Assembly (NCBI GenBank): GCA_000702085.1
Contig: JNKP01000007.1
Span: 62,001 to 126,000, forward strand
Length of the DNA: 64,000 nucleotides
Direction of reading: 5' to 3'
Source of the DNA: Lachnospiraceae bacterium P6A3
GTDB taxonomy: Bacteria > Bacillota > Clostridia > Lachnospirales > Lachnospiraceae
The translations under genes and the position numbers were made by a program. The notes below the pieces were generated by a model. The model saw only the letters and a program-made list of their open reading frames with translations, did not search any database and had not been told where the DNA came from. Positions 17,879 through 25,870 of this stretch are shown here, piece by piece; position 1 is the stretch's first letter; every line of letters begins with the position of its first letter.

Positions 17879-18699
17879 AAAAGAAATCGATCGTGACTCC
17901 TCTTGTTCTTCTTATAGTGCTTCTTCTTATATATGCACCGATACTTATCCTTGCCTTTTACAGCTTTACCGATGCGTCAACCATCGGACAGAAGGCCGTC
18001 TTTTCCTTGCAGAATTATGTGACTCTTTTCACTACTCCTGAACTTGCGGAGATGATAAGAGGAACTCTTTTCCTTGCATGCGGCGTTGCGGTTATCTCAA
18101 CCATACTGGGAACTCTCGGCGCACTGGGATCGTTTTATTCAAAGCCCATGACCACCTCCGCATACCGCATCGTTAACCAGGTGCCCGTTGTCAATGCGGA
18201 TGTTGTCACCGGATTTTCGGTGTGCATACTTCTGGTAATCGTATTCGGTATAAATAAGGACACCTTCTTTCCTCTCGTTGCGGGACAGACTGTTATCTGT
18301 GCTCCTTTCGTATATCTCTCGGTATATCCTAAGCTCGGACAGATGGATCCTTCCATATATGAAGCTGCACTGGATCTTGGTGCATCACCTTCCGTTGCGG
18401 TAAGAAAGGTAGTCATCCCCCAGATTATGCCGGGCATCGTATCGGGATTTGTAATGGCTGTAACACTTTCACTTGATGATTATTTTGTTGCAACCTATAC
18501 CAAACCCGCATCATTCGATACCATTTCGACCTATGTCGTTAATGCAACAAGAGGCTCTCAGACCGATATCAAGACGGCTCTTTGGGCGCTTTCCACCGTT
18601 ATCTTTGCAATCGTTCTTATCATCTGTATAGGAATGAACAGAAATTCCGCAAACAAGGATAAGAAAAAAGCAAACAAGATGAGGAGGGCAAATGCATGA
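17875..18699 (+). CDS. potC: Spermidine/putrescine ABC transporter permease PotC
   Basis: Second permease of the polyamine importer, 274 residues and about six spans. The EAA loop reads EAALDLGASPSVAVRKVVIP (near residue 162). GAGGAGG precedes the ATG at 17875, which overlaps the potB stop by four bases. The basic tail (NKDKKKANKMRRANA) stays in the cytoplasm. Its stop overlaps potD by four bases. Confidence 0.93.
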   Translation: MKKKSIVTPLVLLIVLLLIYAPILILAFYSFTDASTIGQKAVFSLQNYVTLFTTPELAEMIRGTLFLACGVAVISTILGTLGALGSFYSKPMTTSAYRIVNQVPVVNADVVTGFSVCILLVIVFGINKDTFFPLVAGQTVICAPFVYLSVYPKLGQMDPSIYEAALDLGASPSVAVRKVVIPQIMPGIVSGFVMAVTLSLDDYFVATYTKPASFDTISTYVVNATRGSQTDIKTALWALSTVIFAIVLIICIGMNRNSANKDKKKANKMRRANA

Positions 18700-20228
18700 G
18701 CACATTTAAGAAAATCTCCTCTAAAGTATTTGCCGCAGCAAGTGCCGGTATTCTTTTGGCAGGAATCCTGCCTTCCGTTCCCGCCCGCGCTGCGGAAGAC
18801 GTAATAACCATCAGAGTCTGTAACTGGGAAGAATATATAGATGAAGGCGGCTGGGAAGAAGATGAAGTAATAGATCTGGAATCCGGCGATATCTTCGGAG
18901 AGAACGCACTTTATGAAGACTTCGAAGAATGGTATTACGAAACCTACGGTCAGAGAGTAAAGGTTGAGTACAGCTGTTTCGGTACCAATGAAGAGCTCTA
19001 CAACATGCTCACCCTGGGCGACGAATTCGATCTTGTTGCTCCTTCGGAGTACATGATCATGAAGCTTATGTCCGAAGGAAAACTGGTCCCTTACAGTGAA
19101 GAATTCTTCGACGAAGATAATGAATACAATTATTACATCAGAAATGTTTCTCCTTTTATAAGAGAAACTTTCGAGACCAATGAGATAAACGGAGAATACT
19201 GGAACGAGTATGCCGCATGCTATATGTGGGGCGTATTGGGATTCCTCTATAATCCCGAATATCTTACGGAAGAAGAGGTTTCAACATGGAAGCTTCTTGT
19301 AAACGAGAACTACATCAGACAGATAACCACCAAGGATAATGTCAGAGACAGTTATTTTGCAGCGCTCGGTGCTCTTAAAGGCGACCTGTTTCTGAGTGAG
19401 GAATTTCTAAACGATCCGGATTATCATGAAAGACTTGGCGAGGAGATGAACGATACCTCCGAAGAAACCGTTGCCGAGGCACTTGAGTATCTCCAGAGAG
19501 TCAAGGATATAGTGTACTCTTTTGAAACGGATTCCGGAAAATCCGACATGGTAACCGGTAAGATATATTCGAATCTTCAGTGGTCCGGGGATGCGGTTTA
19601 TTCCATGGATCTTGCCGAGGAAGAGGATGTATATCTGGCATATGCCGTTCCCAAAGAATGTACCAATCTCTGGTTTGATGGATGGGTAATGCTGGATGCG
19701 GGAATAAAAGGTGATGCCGAGAAGCAGAAAGCATGCGAAGCATTCGTAAACTTCCTGTCAAGACCTGACAATGCTGTCAGAAATATGTACTACATCGGAT
19801 ATACTTCATCCATCGCAGGCGGAACCGATGGAGATCAGATCTTTGAATATGTGGACTGGAATTATTCCGCAGATGATGATGAGGAAGAAACCGCTGAGTA
19901 CGATATCGGATATTTCTTTGACGGAAGCGTGGGCGGGGACTATGTACTTACGGTTCCCGAGGAGCAGACATACCGCCAGCTTTTTGCACAGTATCCTCCC
20001 AAAGAGGTTACGGACAGAAGTGCGGTCATGAGATATTTTGATACCGAGGCCAACGCCCGTATCAATCAGATGTGGATCAATGTCAGATGCTTCAATATCG
20101 GCAAAATAAAAGCTGCCGGTTGGGCAGCTATAATACTGATGGCTATTGCAATTATTGCAGCAGTTACGGTTATGAAACTGGGAGACAAGAAAGCAAGAGT
20201 TAATCGTCGTCCTCTTCAGCACCAATAA
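18696..20228 (+). CDS. potD: Polyamine-binding protein PotD with C-terminal membrane anchor
   Basis: Substrate-binding protein of the PotABCD importer, 510 residues, longer than usual (about 350). A Sec signal peptide ends near residue 32 (VPARAAED) and lacks the lipobox cysteine normal for Gram-positive binding proteins. The mature part opens with the PotD-type RVCNWEEYID and contains FDLVAPSEYMIMKLM. Near the C-terminus there is a hydrophobic helix (GWAAIILMAIAIIAAVTVM, about 475-493) followed by a basic tail, so the protein is probably held by this helix instead of lipid. The 3' end is overlapped by 29 bases of a small gene on the other strand. Confidence 0.9.
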   Translation: MSTFKKISSKVFAAASAGILLAGILPSVPARAAEDVITIRVCNWEEYIDEGGWEEDEVIDLESGDIFGENALYEDFEEWYYETYGQRVKVEYSCFGTNEELYNMLTLGDEFDLVAPSEYMIMKLMSEGKLVPYSEEFFDEDNEYNYYIRNVSPFIRETFETNEINGEYWNEYAACYMWGVLGFLYNPEYLTEEEVSTWKLLVNENYIRQITTKDNVRDSYFAALGALKGDLFLSEEFLNDPDYHERLGEEMNDTSEETVAEALEYLQRVKDIVYSFETDSGKSDMVTGKIYSNLQWSGDAVYSMDLAEEEDVYLAYAVPKECTNLWFDGWVMLDAGIKGDAEKQKACEAFVNFLSRPDNAVRNMYYIGYTSSIAGGTDGDQIFEYVDWNYSADDDEEETAEYDIGYFFDGSVGGDYVLTVPEEQTYRQLFAQYPPKEVTDRSAVMRYFDTEANARINQMWINVRCFNIGKIKAAGWAAIILMAIAIIAAVTVMKLGDKKARVNRRPLQHQ

Positions 20229-20325
20229 CACCGCTTACGACTGAAGTTACTGCGGAAACAACAACAGCTGCGATTATTACGACAAGCAGTCCGCCTGCAA
20301 GTACCAAAAAGATTCCTGATTCCAT
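20200..20325 (-). CDS. Small 41-residue membrane peptide
   Basis: A short gene reading against potD. The peptide starts MESGIFLVLAGGLL, is almost entirely a valine/alanine-rich membrane helix, and ends in an acidic EEDDD tail. AAGGAG lies seven bases before the ATG at 20325, and a good promoter lies at 20375-20403. Its end overlaps the last 29 bases of potD. I recognise no family. Small single-helix peptides often bind and adjust transporters, and a role with the pot system is possible, but this is only position-based. Other option: a type I toxin, though no antitoxin RNA was identified. Confidence 0.6.
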   Translation of the reverse strand: MESGIFLVLAGGLLVVIIAAVVVSAVTSVVSGVIGAEEDDD

Positions 20326-20374
20326 AAGACACTCCTTTTTGCGCCGTATGCGCGAGTTTCTTTTGACAAGGAAT

Positions 20375-20403
20375 ATTTTAACATGCCGGACGGAAAAGTA
20401 CAA
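20375..20403 (-). promoter_or_regulatory. Promoter of the small membrane peptide gene
   Basis: On the minus strand TTGTAC, 17 bases, then TAAAAT with TG at the extended position (TGTTAAAAT). It supports the 41-residue gene as real. Confidence 0.65.
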
Positions 20404-20454
20404 TAAAGGCAATTTTCACAATAAGGCAGAACCTTGTAAATACTGATGTTTAAA

Positions 20455-20486
20455 GCTCTTCGGACCAATTCCGGGGAGCCTTTTTT
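20455..20486 (+). terminator. Terminator downstream of the pot operon
   Basis: GCTCTTCGG (20455-20463) and CCGGGGAGC (20471-20479), nine pairs including two G-U, then TTTTTT. Transcripts from potD would run antisense through the small gene before stopping here. Confidence 0.7.
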
Positions 20487-20525
20487 ATGCACAGCGCCGA
20501 ATTTGGATTTTTTGAGGTTTTTAAG

Positions 20526-20554
20526 TTGACCTTGAGATATTCATGTTGTAAAGT
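20526..20554 (+). promoter_or_regulatory. Probable promoter of the tad operon
   Basis: TTGACC (20526-20531), 17-base spacer, TAAAGT (20549-20554). It lies 82 bases before the tadA start with a strong hairpin between. Confidence 0.5.
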
Positions 20555-20572
20555 TGTCCTCACCATCAGTTT

Positions 20573-20597
20573 GGGCAGTTTAAAGAACTGCCCTTTT
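20573..20597 (+). terminator. Terminator-like hairpin in the tad leader
   Basis: GGGCAGTT (20573-20580) and AACTGCCC (20586-20593) form a perfect eight-pair stem with loop TAAAG, followed by TTTT. Being downstream of the promoter and upstream of tadA, it could act as an attenuator. Confidence 0.6.
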
Positions 20598-20635
20598 ATC
20601 ATGTCTTAATATGCGGGCAGCTTACGGGTGATGAA

Positions 20636-21772
20636 ATGACTAATACTACCGAAAATGCCCGCGATCTTCTGGAATCTCTTACGGATGAGTATATCTCCCG
20701 CAAGGGAAACGAACTCATTTTACTCAGACGCGGCGTGATCACAAAAGAAAAATTCATGGCGGATGCAGGTGAATATATCCTTTCCAGATTCGGAGGGGAC
20801 GAAGATGTCAGGGACAGCCTTACAAAAGAGTTTGAGGAATATATCTTCGGCTATTCGATCCTTACTCCGCTTATAGACGATCCGGATATCTCGGATATAA
20901 GGGTTACTTCCCACAGCACCATAAGAGTTAAAAAATCCGGAAAACGCATCGAGGCGGGGGTTTCTTTTTCGTCGGAAAAAGAATACCTGAGATTCATAGA
21001 ACATATTGCGGCCAGAAATCAGGTCAGCGTATCCAATCTGTCTGCGATACAGAGATTTACCGACAGCGCATCGCACCCCGATTTCATCCTGAGGTTTACG
21101 GTGTGCATGCCGATAGTTAATACATATGACGAACCCTATCTGTGCATCAGAAAAGTCCCCAGGTCATTCCCTCTTTTGAAGGATCTTGTGGATAAAGGAA
21201 TGCTTGATGAAAAAAGTGCCAGGATACTGACTCTAAGGTTCAGAATGGGCTCGACCCTTATATGCGGCGGCAACTCTTCAGGCAAAACGACACTTCTTAA
21301 TGCGTTAAAAGAAACCATTCCGGACGACACCGCGGTGATGATCGTACAACAGGCTGATGAACTTACCACCATGTTTCATCCGGATATGATGTTCCTTCAC
21401 TCGGTTCCCACAAGCACCGAGAGTATGGCTTCATACGATCTGGAACATATCAGCATAGCGGGTCTTACCATGGATGTGGACTTTTTCATAGTTGGTGAGA
21501 TCAAAGGCGCCGAGGCACTTTATATCCTGAATGCGGCATGTACGGGCCAGATATGTGCGGGAACAATACATTCAACCTCCGCAATGAGAGCACCGGACAA
21601 ACTGGTGGATTATGCCATGTATGAGAGCAGATATTCCAGAAACGAACTTATGCGAATGATGGACTGTTTTAAGACGCTTATTTTCATGAAGGATTATAAA
21701 GTGGCCAATGTCTACGCATGCAAAGGCTGGAATGAGGAAAGGAGGGAACTGGATTATGAGCGCATTTTGTAA
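20636..21772 (+). CDS. tadA: TadA/CpaF-type pilus assembly ATPase
   Basis: Secretion ATPase (PilT/VirB11 superfamily) that powers Tad (Flp) pilus assembly, 378 residues. The N-terminal domain (about 1-180) precedes Walker A GGNSSGKTT near residue 214. The Asp-box/Walker B region (FFIVGEIKGAEALYILNAA near 283) and a His-containing segment (CAGTIHSTS) are typical of CpaF. It is shorter than many CpaF proteins, lacking a long N-terminal extension. GGTGAT lies before ATG 20636. It overlaps tadB by 17 bases, and it is the first gene of an eight-gene operon. Confidence 0.92.
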   Translation: MTNTTENARDLLESLTDEYISRKGNELILLRRGVITKEKFMADAGEYILSRFGGDEDVRDSLTKEFEEYIFGYSILTPLIDDPDISDIRVTSHSTIRVKKSGKRIEAGVSFSSEKEYLRFIEHIAARNQVSVSNLSAIQRFTDSASHPDFILRFTVCMPIVNTYDEPYLCIRKVPRSFPLLKDLVDKGMLDEKSARILTLRFRMGSTLICGGNSSGKTTLLNALKETIPDDTAVMIVQQADELTTMFHPDMMFLHSVPTSTESMASYDLEHISIAGLTMDVDFFIVGEIKGAEALYILNAACTGQICAGTIHSTSAMRAPDKLVDYAMYESRYSRNELMRMMDCFKTLIFMKDYKVANVYACKGWNEERRELDYERIL

Positions 21773-22697
21773 CATATGCGTATTCATACTTCTGACTGCG
21801 GGATTTTACGGTCTGACGGAAAAGTCGAAGGCTGCGGAAAAACTCAGATTGTCGGCTGCTCTCATGGCAGCAAGGATTGAAAAGAACGAAACCAGAAGCG
21901 CTCTCGAAAGACGAAAACGTATAAAAGAAAGAACGGGCAAAGAAGACTTTTTTGCAAAGCTGGACAGGGCGCTTGAATACAGCTGCATCAAGAGAAGATA
22001 TCCGAAAGTCACAAGCGAAAAGTTTGTGGCGGGTTTAAGCGTGATCTGTGCTCTGCTTCTTATATCCGCGGGAATGCTGTACGGGTTTGTGATTTCACTT
22101 ATTGTAAACTGCGTGTTTTTGGCCTTCGTATATATCCTGATCAGATGCATGGAGATATCCGCACTTAAGAAAACGGGTGACGATCTTCCCAGACTTCTTG
22201 ATCTGCTTGGATCATTTGCTGCTACGGGAGCCGTTTATTCCAATATCTTCGGTCAGATAAGCATTTACATGAATGAACCATTAAGAAGTGTATTTGATGA
22301 ATGTGCGGCTGAAGGGAGAATGAGCGGAGACATATCTCTTGCACTTTTGTCCATGGCGGATAAGATCGAACATCCGCAGTTTAAACAGCTTATCAGAAAT
22401 ATGGAAATCACTTCCAGACACAGTGAGGATATAACCGGTCTTGTCGCATCGACCAGAAGAAGCTTGAGGGATTATATAAGAGAAGCTTCGAGGAGAAAAA
22501 CAATTCTGAGAGAATCTGCCATAAATATGATCCTTCTTTTGATAATGAGTTTTGCGGTTCTTGCCATAACCGCATCTTTGTCTGAGACTACACCCTCCGC
22601 TGTTCTCTTCGGAAGTTTGCCCGGGAAGATAAGTCTCGGTGTGATCGCGGGAGTTGCATTAATGTATTTCGGGCAGGCATCAAAGCTATATAAGTGA
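21756..22697 (+). CDS. tadB: TadB-type pilus assembly membrane protein
   Basis: Inner-membrane platform protein of the Tad system, 313 residues. A first membrane helix at the N-terminus is followed by a basic cytoplasmic stretch, then two helices near residues 90-130, a T2SSF-like cytoplasmic domain and two C-terminal helices. The domain has the pattern LLDLLGSFAATG and a helical ARR-rich tail before the last helices. ATG 21756 is chosen because AAGGAGGG precedes it; an upstream in-frame ATG would lie deep inside tadA. It probably forms the platform with TadC. Confidence 0.85.
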   Translation: MSAFCNICVFILLTAGFYGLTEKSKAAEKLRLSAALMAARIEKNETRSALERRKRIKERTGKEDFFAKLDRALEYSCIKRRYPKVTSEKFVAGLSVICALLLISAGMLYGFVISLIVNCVFLAFVYILIRCMEISALKKTGDDLPRLLDLLGSFAATGAVYSNIFGQISIYMNEPLRSVFDECAAEGRMSGDISLALLSMADKIEHPQFKQLIRNMEITSRHSEDITGLVASTRRSLRDYIREASRRKTILRESAINMILLLIMSFAVLAITASLSETTPSAVLFGSLPGKISLGVIAGVALMYFGQASKLYK

Positions 22698-22706
22698 GGT
22701 GTGAAA

Positions 22707-23543
22707 ATGGAGATTATGGCGCATTACGGAGTGGTATCAAATGCTCTGATATTGGTTACCGGATTTCTTGCGGCTGCTTTGTCACGGATGCTTTTATATC
22801 CGGGTAAAGGCTTCGCTTATCTTAAGGGAGCGGAATTTGCCGGAATGATCAGAAAGAAAAGCCAAAATGCATGGTATGCAAGACTGGATCTGTGGCTTCG
22901 TAAAAACGGGGCATCGTATCACATCGGTAAAAAGATAGATCCGGGAAGATTCATAGCTCTTTGTATCATGTCGGGATGCATGGGATTCTTGGCCGGCATG
23001 AGCGTTTCGGTGTTTATGGGGATTGTTCTGGGAAGCTTAACCTTGCTTTTTCTTCCTCTCAGTATACCCGCACTAAACAGAGCTGATTCCAAAGCGATGC
23101 TTCCCGATATAAGGCTGATTTATCACAGCCTGGGAGTGCAGATAAAAAGCGGAGTTTATGTAACCGATGCACTTGCGGAATGTTCCACATCGGTTACGAA
23201 CGTAAGACTTAAGGATGCACTGTCCGAATTCTATGCGGAAGTCATTATGAAATCGGATATCTACGCATCGCTTGAAAGATTCAGATCGGCTTTTGATGAC
23301 AGATATATTGATTCGCTTTGTATAACCGTGGTCCAGGCACTCGAGTCGGGACAGGCGGTGGAGCTATTGGGGGATATTGCGGAACAGGTCAGGGATATGG
23401 AAGAGGAAGTATTTGAATCAAGAAAAGCTTCATTGGACAGACTTCTTACCCTGTGTCAGTTACTTGTACTGGGAGCGGTACTTGCCACGTCTTTGTATAC
23501 CTGCGTCATTTACATGATGAGCAGAGCCGTGGGATTCAGATGA
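22707..23543 (+). CDS. tadC: TadC-type pilus assembly membrane protein
   Basis: Second T2SSF-domain platform protein, 278 residues. N-terminal and paired central helices (LCIMSGCMGFLAGMSVSVFMGIVLGSL region, about 88-120) precede the cytoplasmic domain with LPDIRLIYHSLGVQIKSG and an ALESGQAV turn, and a final helix closes the protein. ATG 22707 is preferred to GTG 22701 because GAGG at 22695-22699 is then properly spaced. It partners with TadB over the TadA hexamer. Confidence 0.85.
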   Translation: MEIMAHYGVVSNALILVTGFLAAALSRMLLYPGKGFAYLKGAEFAGMIRKKSQNAWYARLDLWLRKNGASYHIGKKIDPGRFIALCIMSGCMGFLAGMSVSVFMGIVLGSLTLLFLPLSIPALNRADSKAMLPDIRLIYHSLGVQIKSGVYVTDALAECSTSVTNVRLKDALSEFYAEVIMKSDIYASLERFRSAFDDRYIDSLCITVVQALESGQAVELLGDIAEQVRDMEEEVFESRKASLDRLLTLCQLLVLGAVLATSLYTCVIYMMSRAVGFR

Positions 23544-23586
23544 GGGGAAAACGAAAAATTTTTTTGAATTGAAAGGAGTTACGGAA

Positions 23587-23811
23587 ATGAAAGCATTCGA
23601 GATTATCGTAAAAAAAGCAATGAAGAAAGAGGAGGGACTGGACGGGATACTTGTGACCATCGGATTATGCATAATAGCACTGCTTCTCTGCGTGGTCATG
23701 AGGGATTCTCTTACGGAATTCATTCAGACTATCGTGGGAGAAATGACTGTTTCTGCCAAGAATATTCTGAGCACTCCGGGAGCATTTTCTTTTCCTCCCA
23801 TGTATTTATGA
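23587..23811 (+). CDS. Flp1-like pilin candidate
   Basis: A 74-residue protein in the pilin position of the operon. A basic N-tail (KKAMKKEEG) is followed by one hydrophobic helix (LVTIGLCIIALLLCVVM) and an amphipathic C-terminal part, like Flp1-type pilins of clostridia (PF16982). Those usually have a Glu five residues after the cleavage glycine; here the sequence after Gly reads LDGIL, so the Glu is absent and there is an Asp at position 2. AAGGAG lies eight bases before ATG 23587. It is the likely fibre subunit, with moderate confidence. Confidence 0.7.
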   Translation: MKAFEIIVKKAMKKEEGLDGILVTIGLCIIALLLCVVMRDSLTEFIQTIVGEMTVSAKNILSTPGAFSFPPMYL

Positions 23812-23820
23812 GGCGCGGAT

Positions 23821-24210
23821 ATGAGAGGAGTAATGTTTAAAGATAAGGAAAAAGTATGCAGTCAAGGAAGTGTGGGAGAAGTGATGCCCATGTGCATATT
23901 TGTGATATGCATCGCCTTCGTTATGATCTCATTCGCAAATTGCGTAAGGCTCATTAATGTGAAGGCATCGGTATCCCAGGTGGCAAGACAATATATCCTG
24001 AGAATGGAGACCTACGGATATCTTACGGAGAATGACAAAGATGCTCTTATGAAGAATCTGTCGGATACCGGACTGACGGGAGTGAGCCTTGCAGGAACGG
24101 ATACTTCGGAAGTCGGATACGGAAATGAGATAAAACTCTACATAGACGGTTTTACGGAGGACGGTTATGAGATCAGGGAATTCAGAACATCCACTGCCAA
24201 ATATCAGTAA
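23821..24210 (+). CDS. Tad pseudopilin-like protein (DUF4320-like)
   Basis: A 129-residue protein with a single N-terminal membrane helix (MCIFVICIAFVMISFANCV, about 23-41) preceded by GSVGEVMP, which resembles a prepilin cleavage region (Gly then Glu). The rest is outside and contains TENDKDALMKNL and a YGNEIKLYIDGF beta stretch. This is the form of clostridial DUF4320 and TadE-like minor pilins. ATG 23821 is chosen for the GAGG seven bases upstream. Its end overlaps the next gene by 44 bases. Confidence 0.7.
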   Translation: MRGVMFKDKEKVCSQGSVGEVMPMCIFVICIAFVMISFANCVRLINVKASVSQVARQYILRMETYGYLTENDKDALMKNLSDTGLTGVSLAGTDTSEVGYGNEIKLYIDGFTEDGYEIREFRTSTAKYQ

Positions 24211-24769
24211 GTCTCCGGGACAGGCGGAATATGTTATGGGCATGTATGCTCTGACACTTGTGATGATACTTGCCATGGTCACGCTGCAGATCCTTCAATA
24301 CAAAGCGGATTCGGATATTGCGGAGGATGCGCTTGCCGCCTCCGCACTGGCTGCACTGGATGTGGATCCCTACAGATACGGCATGGATCATATGCTTGTG
24401 ATAAACAATCCCGAGCATGCAATGGATATTTTCAGGGATGCACTAAAAGCGAATATGGAGCTGGGGAATGATTACAGGCCTTTGTCCGGAAATGCGTCAT
24501 ATGTATCCGGTGAAGTGTCCGTGGATGATTTCAGGATTTATCTGGTTGACGGGGATGCGGTTACGGAATACAGAGTTACGGATACGGGAACTGTCAGCTT
24601 ATCCGGATTATACGGAGAGCTGAAAACACCCGGCGGGCAAACAGTCAGATCGGCAGGATGTTACGCTGCCATATCCTTTGATACCAAAGGATTTATGGGT
24701 ACTGTTGTAAGGGCTTATAAGGATGTATATGCGGAGATGGTTTCGGATCCTTCGGGGATAAGGGACTGA
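24167..24769 (+). CDS. Tad minor pilin-like membrane protein
   Basis: A 200-residue protein with one membrane helix (about 26-45, YALTLVMILAMVTLQILQY) preceded by GQAEYVMGM, which resembles the Gly-x-x-Glu-Tyr site cleaved in Flp and TadE proteins. The remaining 150 residues are extracytoplasmic and rich in Asp. GGAGG lies six bases before ATG 24167. The start lies 44 bases inside the previous gene, in another frame, so the two minor pilins are translationally linked. No specific family is certain. Confidence 0.7.
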   Translation: MRSGNSEHPLPNISKSPGQAEYVMGMYALTLVMILAMVTLQILQYKADSDIAEDALAASALAALDVDPYRYGMDHMLVINNPEHAMDIFRDALKANMELGNDYRPLSGNASYVSGEVSVDDFRIYLVDGDAVTEYRVTDTGTVSLSGLYGELKTPGGQTVRSAGCYAAISFDTKGFMGTVVRAYKDVYAEMVSDPSGIRD

Positions 24770-24788
24770 TTGAGAGGAAAAACATAAA

Positions 24789-25427
24789 ATGCAAAATAAG
24801 AAAAACAAAGATTCAAGGTACGGACTTCTGGTTGCTGCGCTTATTACCGCTGCAGCGGTATTTGCCATAATGACATATTTCCAAAGGCAGGCTTTGTCGG
24901 ATTTTGAGAAAAGAGAAATATATGTTGCGATATCGGATATTCCGAGAGGTACGGTGATATCCGAGGACAATGCGGCATTATTTATCGCGGTAAAAAGTGT
25001 GGATGCGGGGTGCGTTCCGGAAACCGCACTTACGGATTACAGAGAGTTGAACGGCATGAGTCCCGAATATGACATTGATAAAGGAACGCTTCTTACAGCA
25101 GGGATGTTTTCGGATTCGGATGATGTGCTTGCATCCATGGCATCACCTGTTCTTGCGGGATTCAAAACGGAGGACCTTGCAAAAGCAGTAAGCGGTGTAC
25201 TGAGAGCGGGAGACAGGATCGATGTTTATTCCGCAGATCCCGAATCCGGTGAAGAGATCCTTTTATGCTCCGATGTATATGTGGAGTGCGGATATGATTC
25301 ATCGGGAAATGCGGTGAGCGGTGATGCTGCCGCCGTTATGTTCAACGTATACCTGGAAAGTGAAGATGCGTCCGCATTCTACAGAGGGCTGAGAAACGGA
25401 TATATGTATGTGGTGAAAAGAGTCTGA
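24789..25427 (+). CDS. cpaB: CpaB/RcpC-type pilus assembly protein
   Basis: A 212-residue protein with an N-terminal membrane helix (about 12-30), then a SAF domain (IYVAISDIPRGTVISEDN, about 44-62) and a C-terminal RcpC-type region (LRAGDRIDVYSADPESGE near 143). In Gram-negative systems this class sits in the periplasm near the secretin; in Gram-positive loci it is retained without a secretin and probably acts at the wall. The stop overlaps the next start by one base. Confidence 0.85.
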   Translation: MQNKKNKDSRYGLLVAALITAAAVFAIMTYFQRQALSDFEKREIYVAISDIPRGTVISEDNAALFIAVKSVDAGCVPETALTDYRELNGMSPEYDIDKGTLLTAGMFSDSDDVLASMASPVLAGFKTEDLAKAVSGVLRAGDRIDVYSADPESGEEILLCSDVYVECGYDSSGNAVSGDAAAVMFNVYLESEDASAFYRGLRNGYMYVVKRV

Positions 25428-25870
25428 TGTATACGGTGTCATTACTTACAGTTATCCTCTGTCTTGCGGCAGCTTCCGCAGAGGACATACTTACCCGTAA
25501 GGTGGTTGATATCATATGGTGGGTCTGTGCTCCCGCATGTCTTTTGATCTTACCTTTATCTCAAAATACTCCCGGATTTTGGGATTACTTTGAATGTCTT
25601 TTTGCGATATTTGTACAGGAACATATTATGTGCAGGTTTTACGGCAGGGCGGACAGTCATGCCTTTTCCTGCTGCGCTGTGTTTCTGATCTTCAGTGGGG
25701 CAGGGCTTGAAGGCCATATTCTTCATATGTTCTTATCCCTGGTCTTTTTGTCACTTCATCAAATAATCCGTCATAATATAGGAAACCGGGGAAAGCTGAT
25801 CTCCCCGGTTCCTTTTATTCCTTATATATCGATTGCCTTTGTGTTAACCGTCCTTACAGTGATGCACTGA
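25427..25870 (+). CDS. A24-family prepilin peptidase (CpaA/TadV-like), divergent
   Basis: A 147-residue polytopic protein at the end of the tad operon. The A24 family has two catalytic aspartates, one in a D...R.V loop and one in GxGD. The first fits AEDILTRKVVD (about residue 19-20). The second is best matched by YGRADSHAF (about 73-76), where the usual GxGD is GRAD. The C-terminal half has further spans. It would cut the pilin and pseudopilin leaders at the membrane. Its last 17 bases overlap the convergent gene at 25854. Activity with the altered motif is not certain. Confidence 0.7.
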   Translation: MYTVSLLTVILCLAAASAEDILTRKVVDIIWWVCAPACLLILPLSQNTPGFWDYFECLFAIFVQEHIMCRFYGRADSHAFSCCAVFLIFSGAGLEGHILHMFLSLVFLSLHQIIRHNIGNRGKLISPVPFIPYISIAFVLTVLTVMH

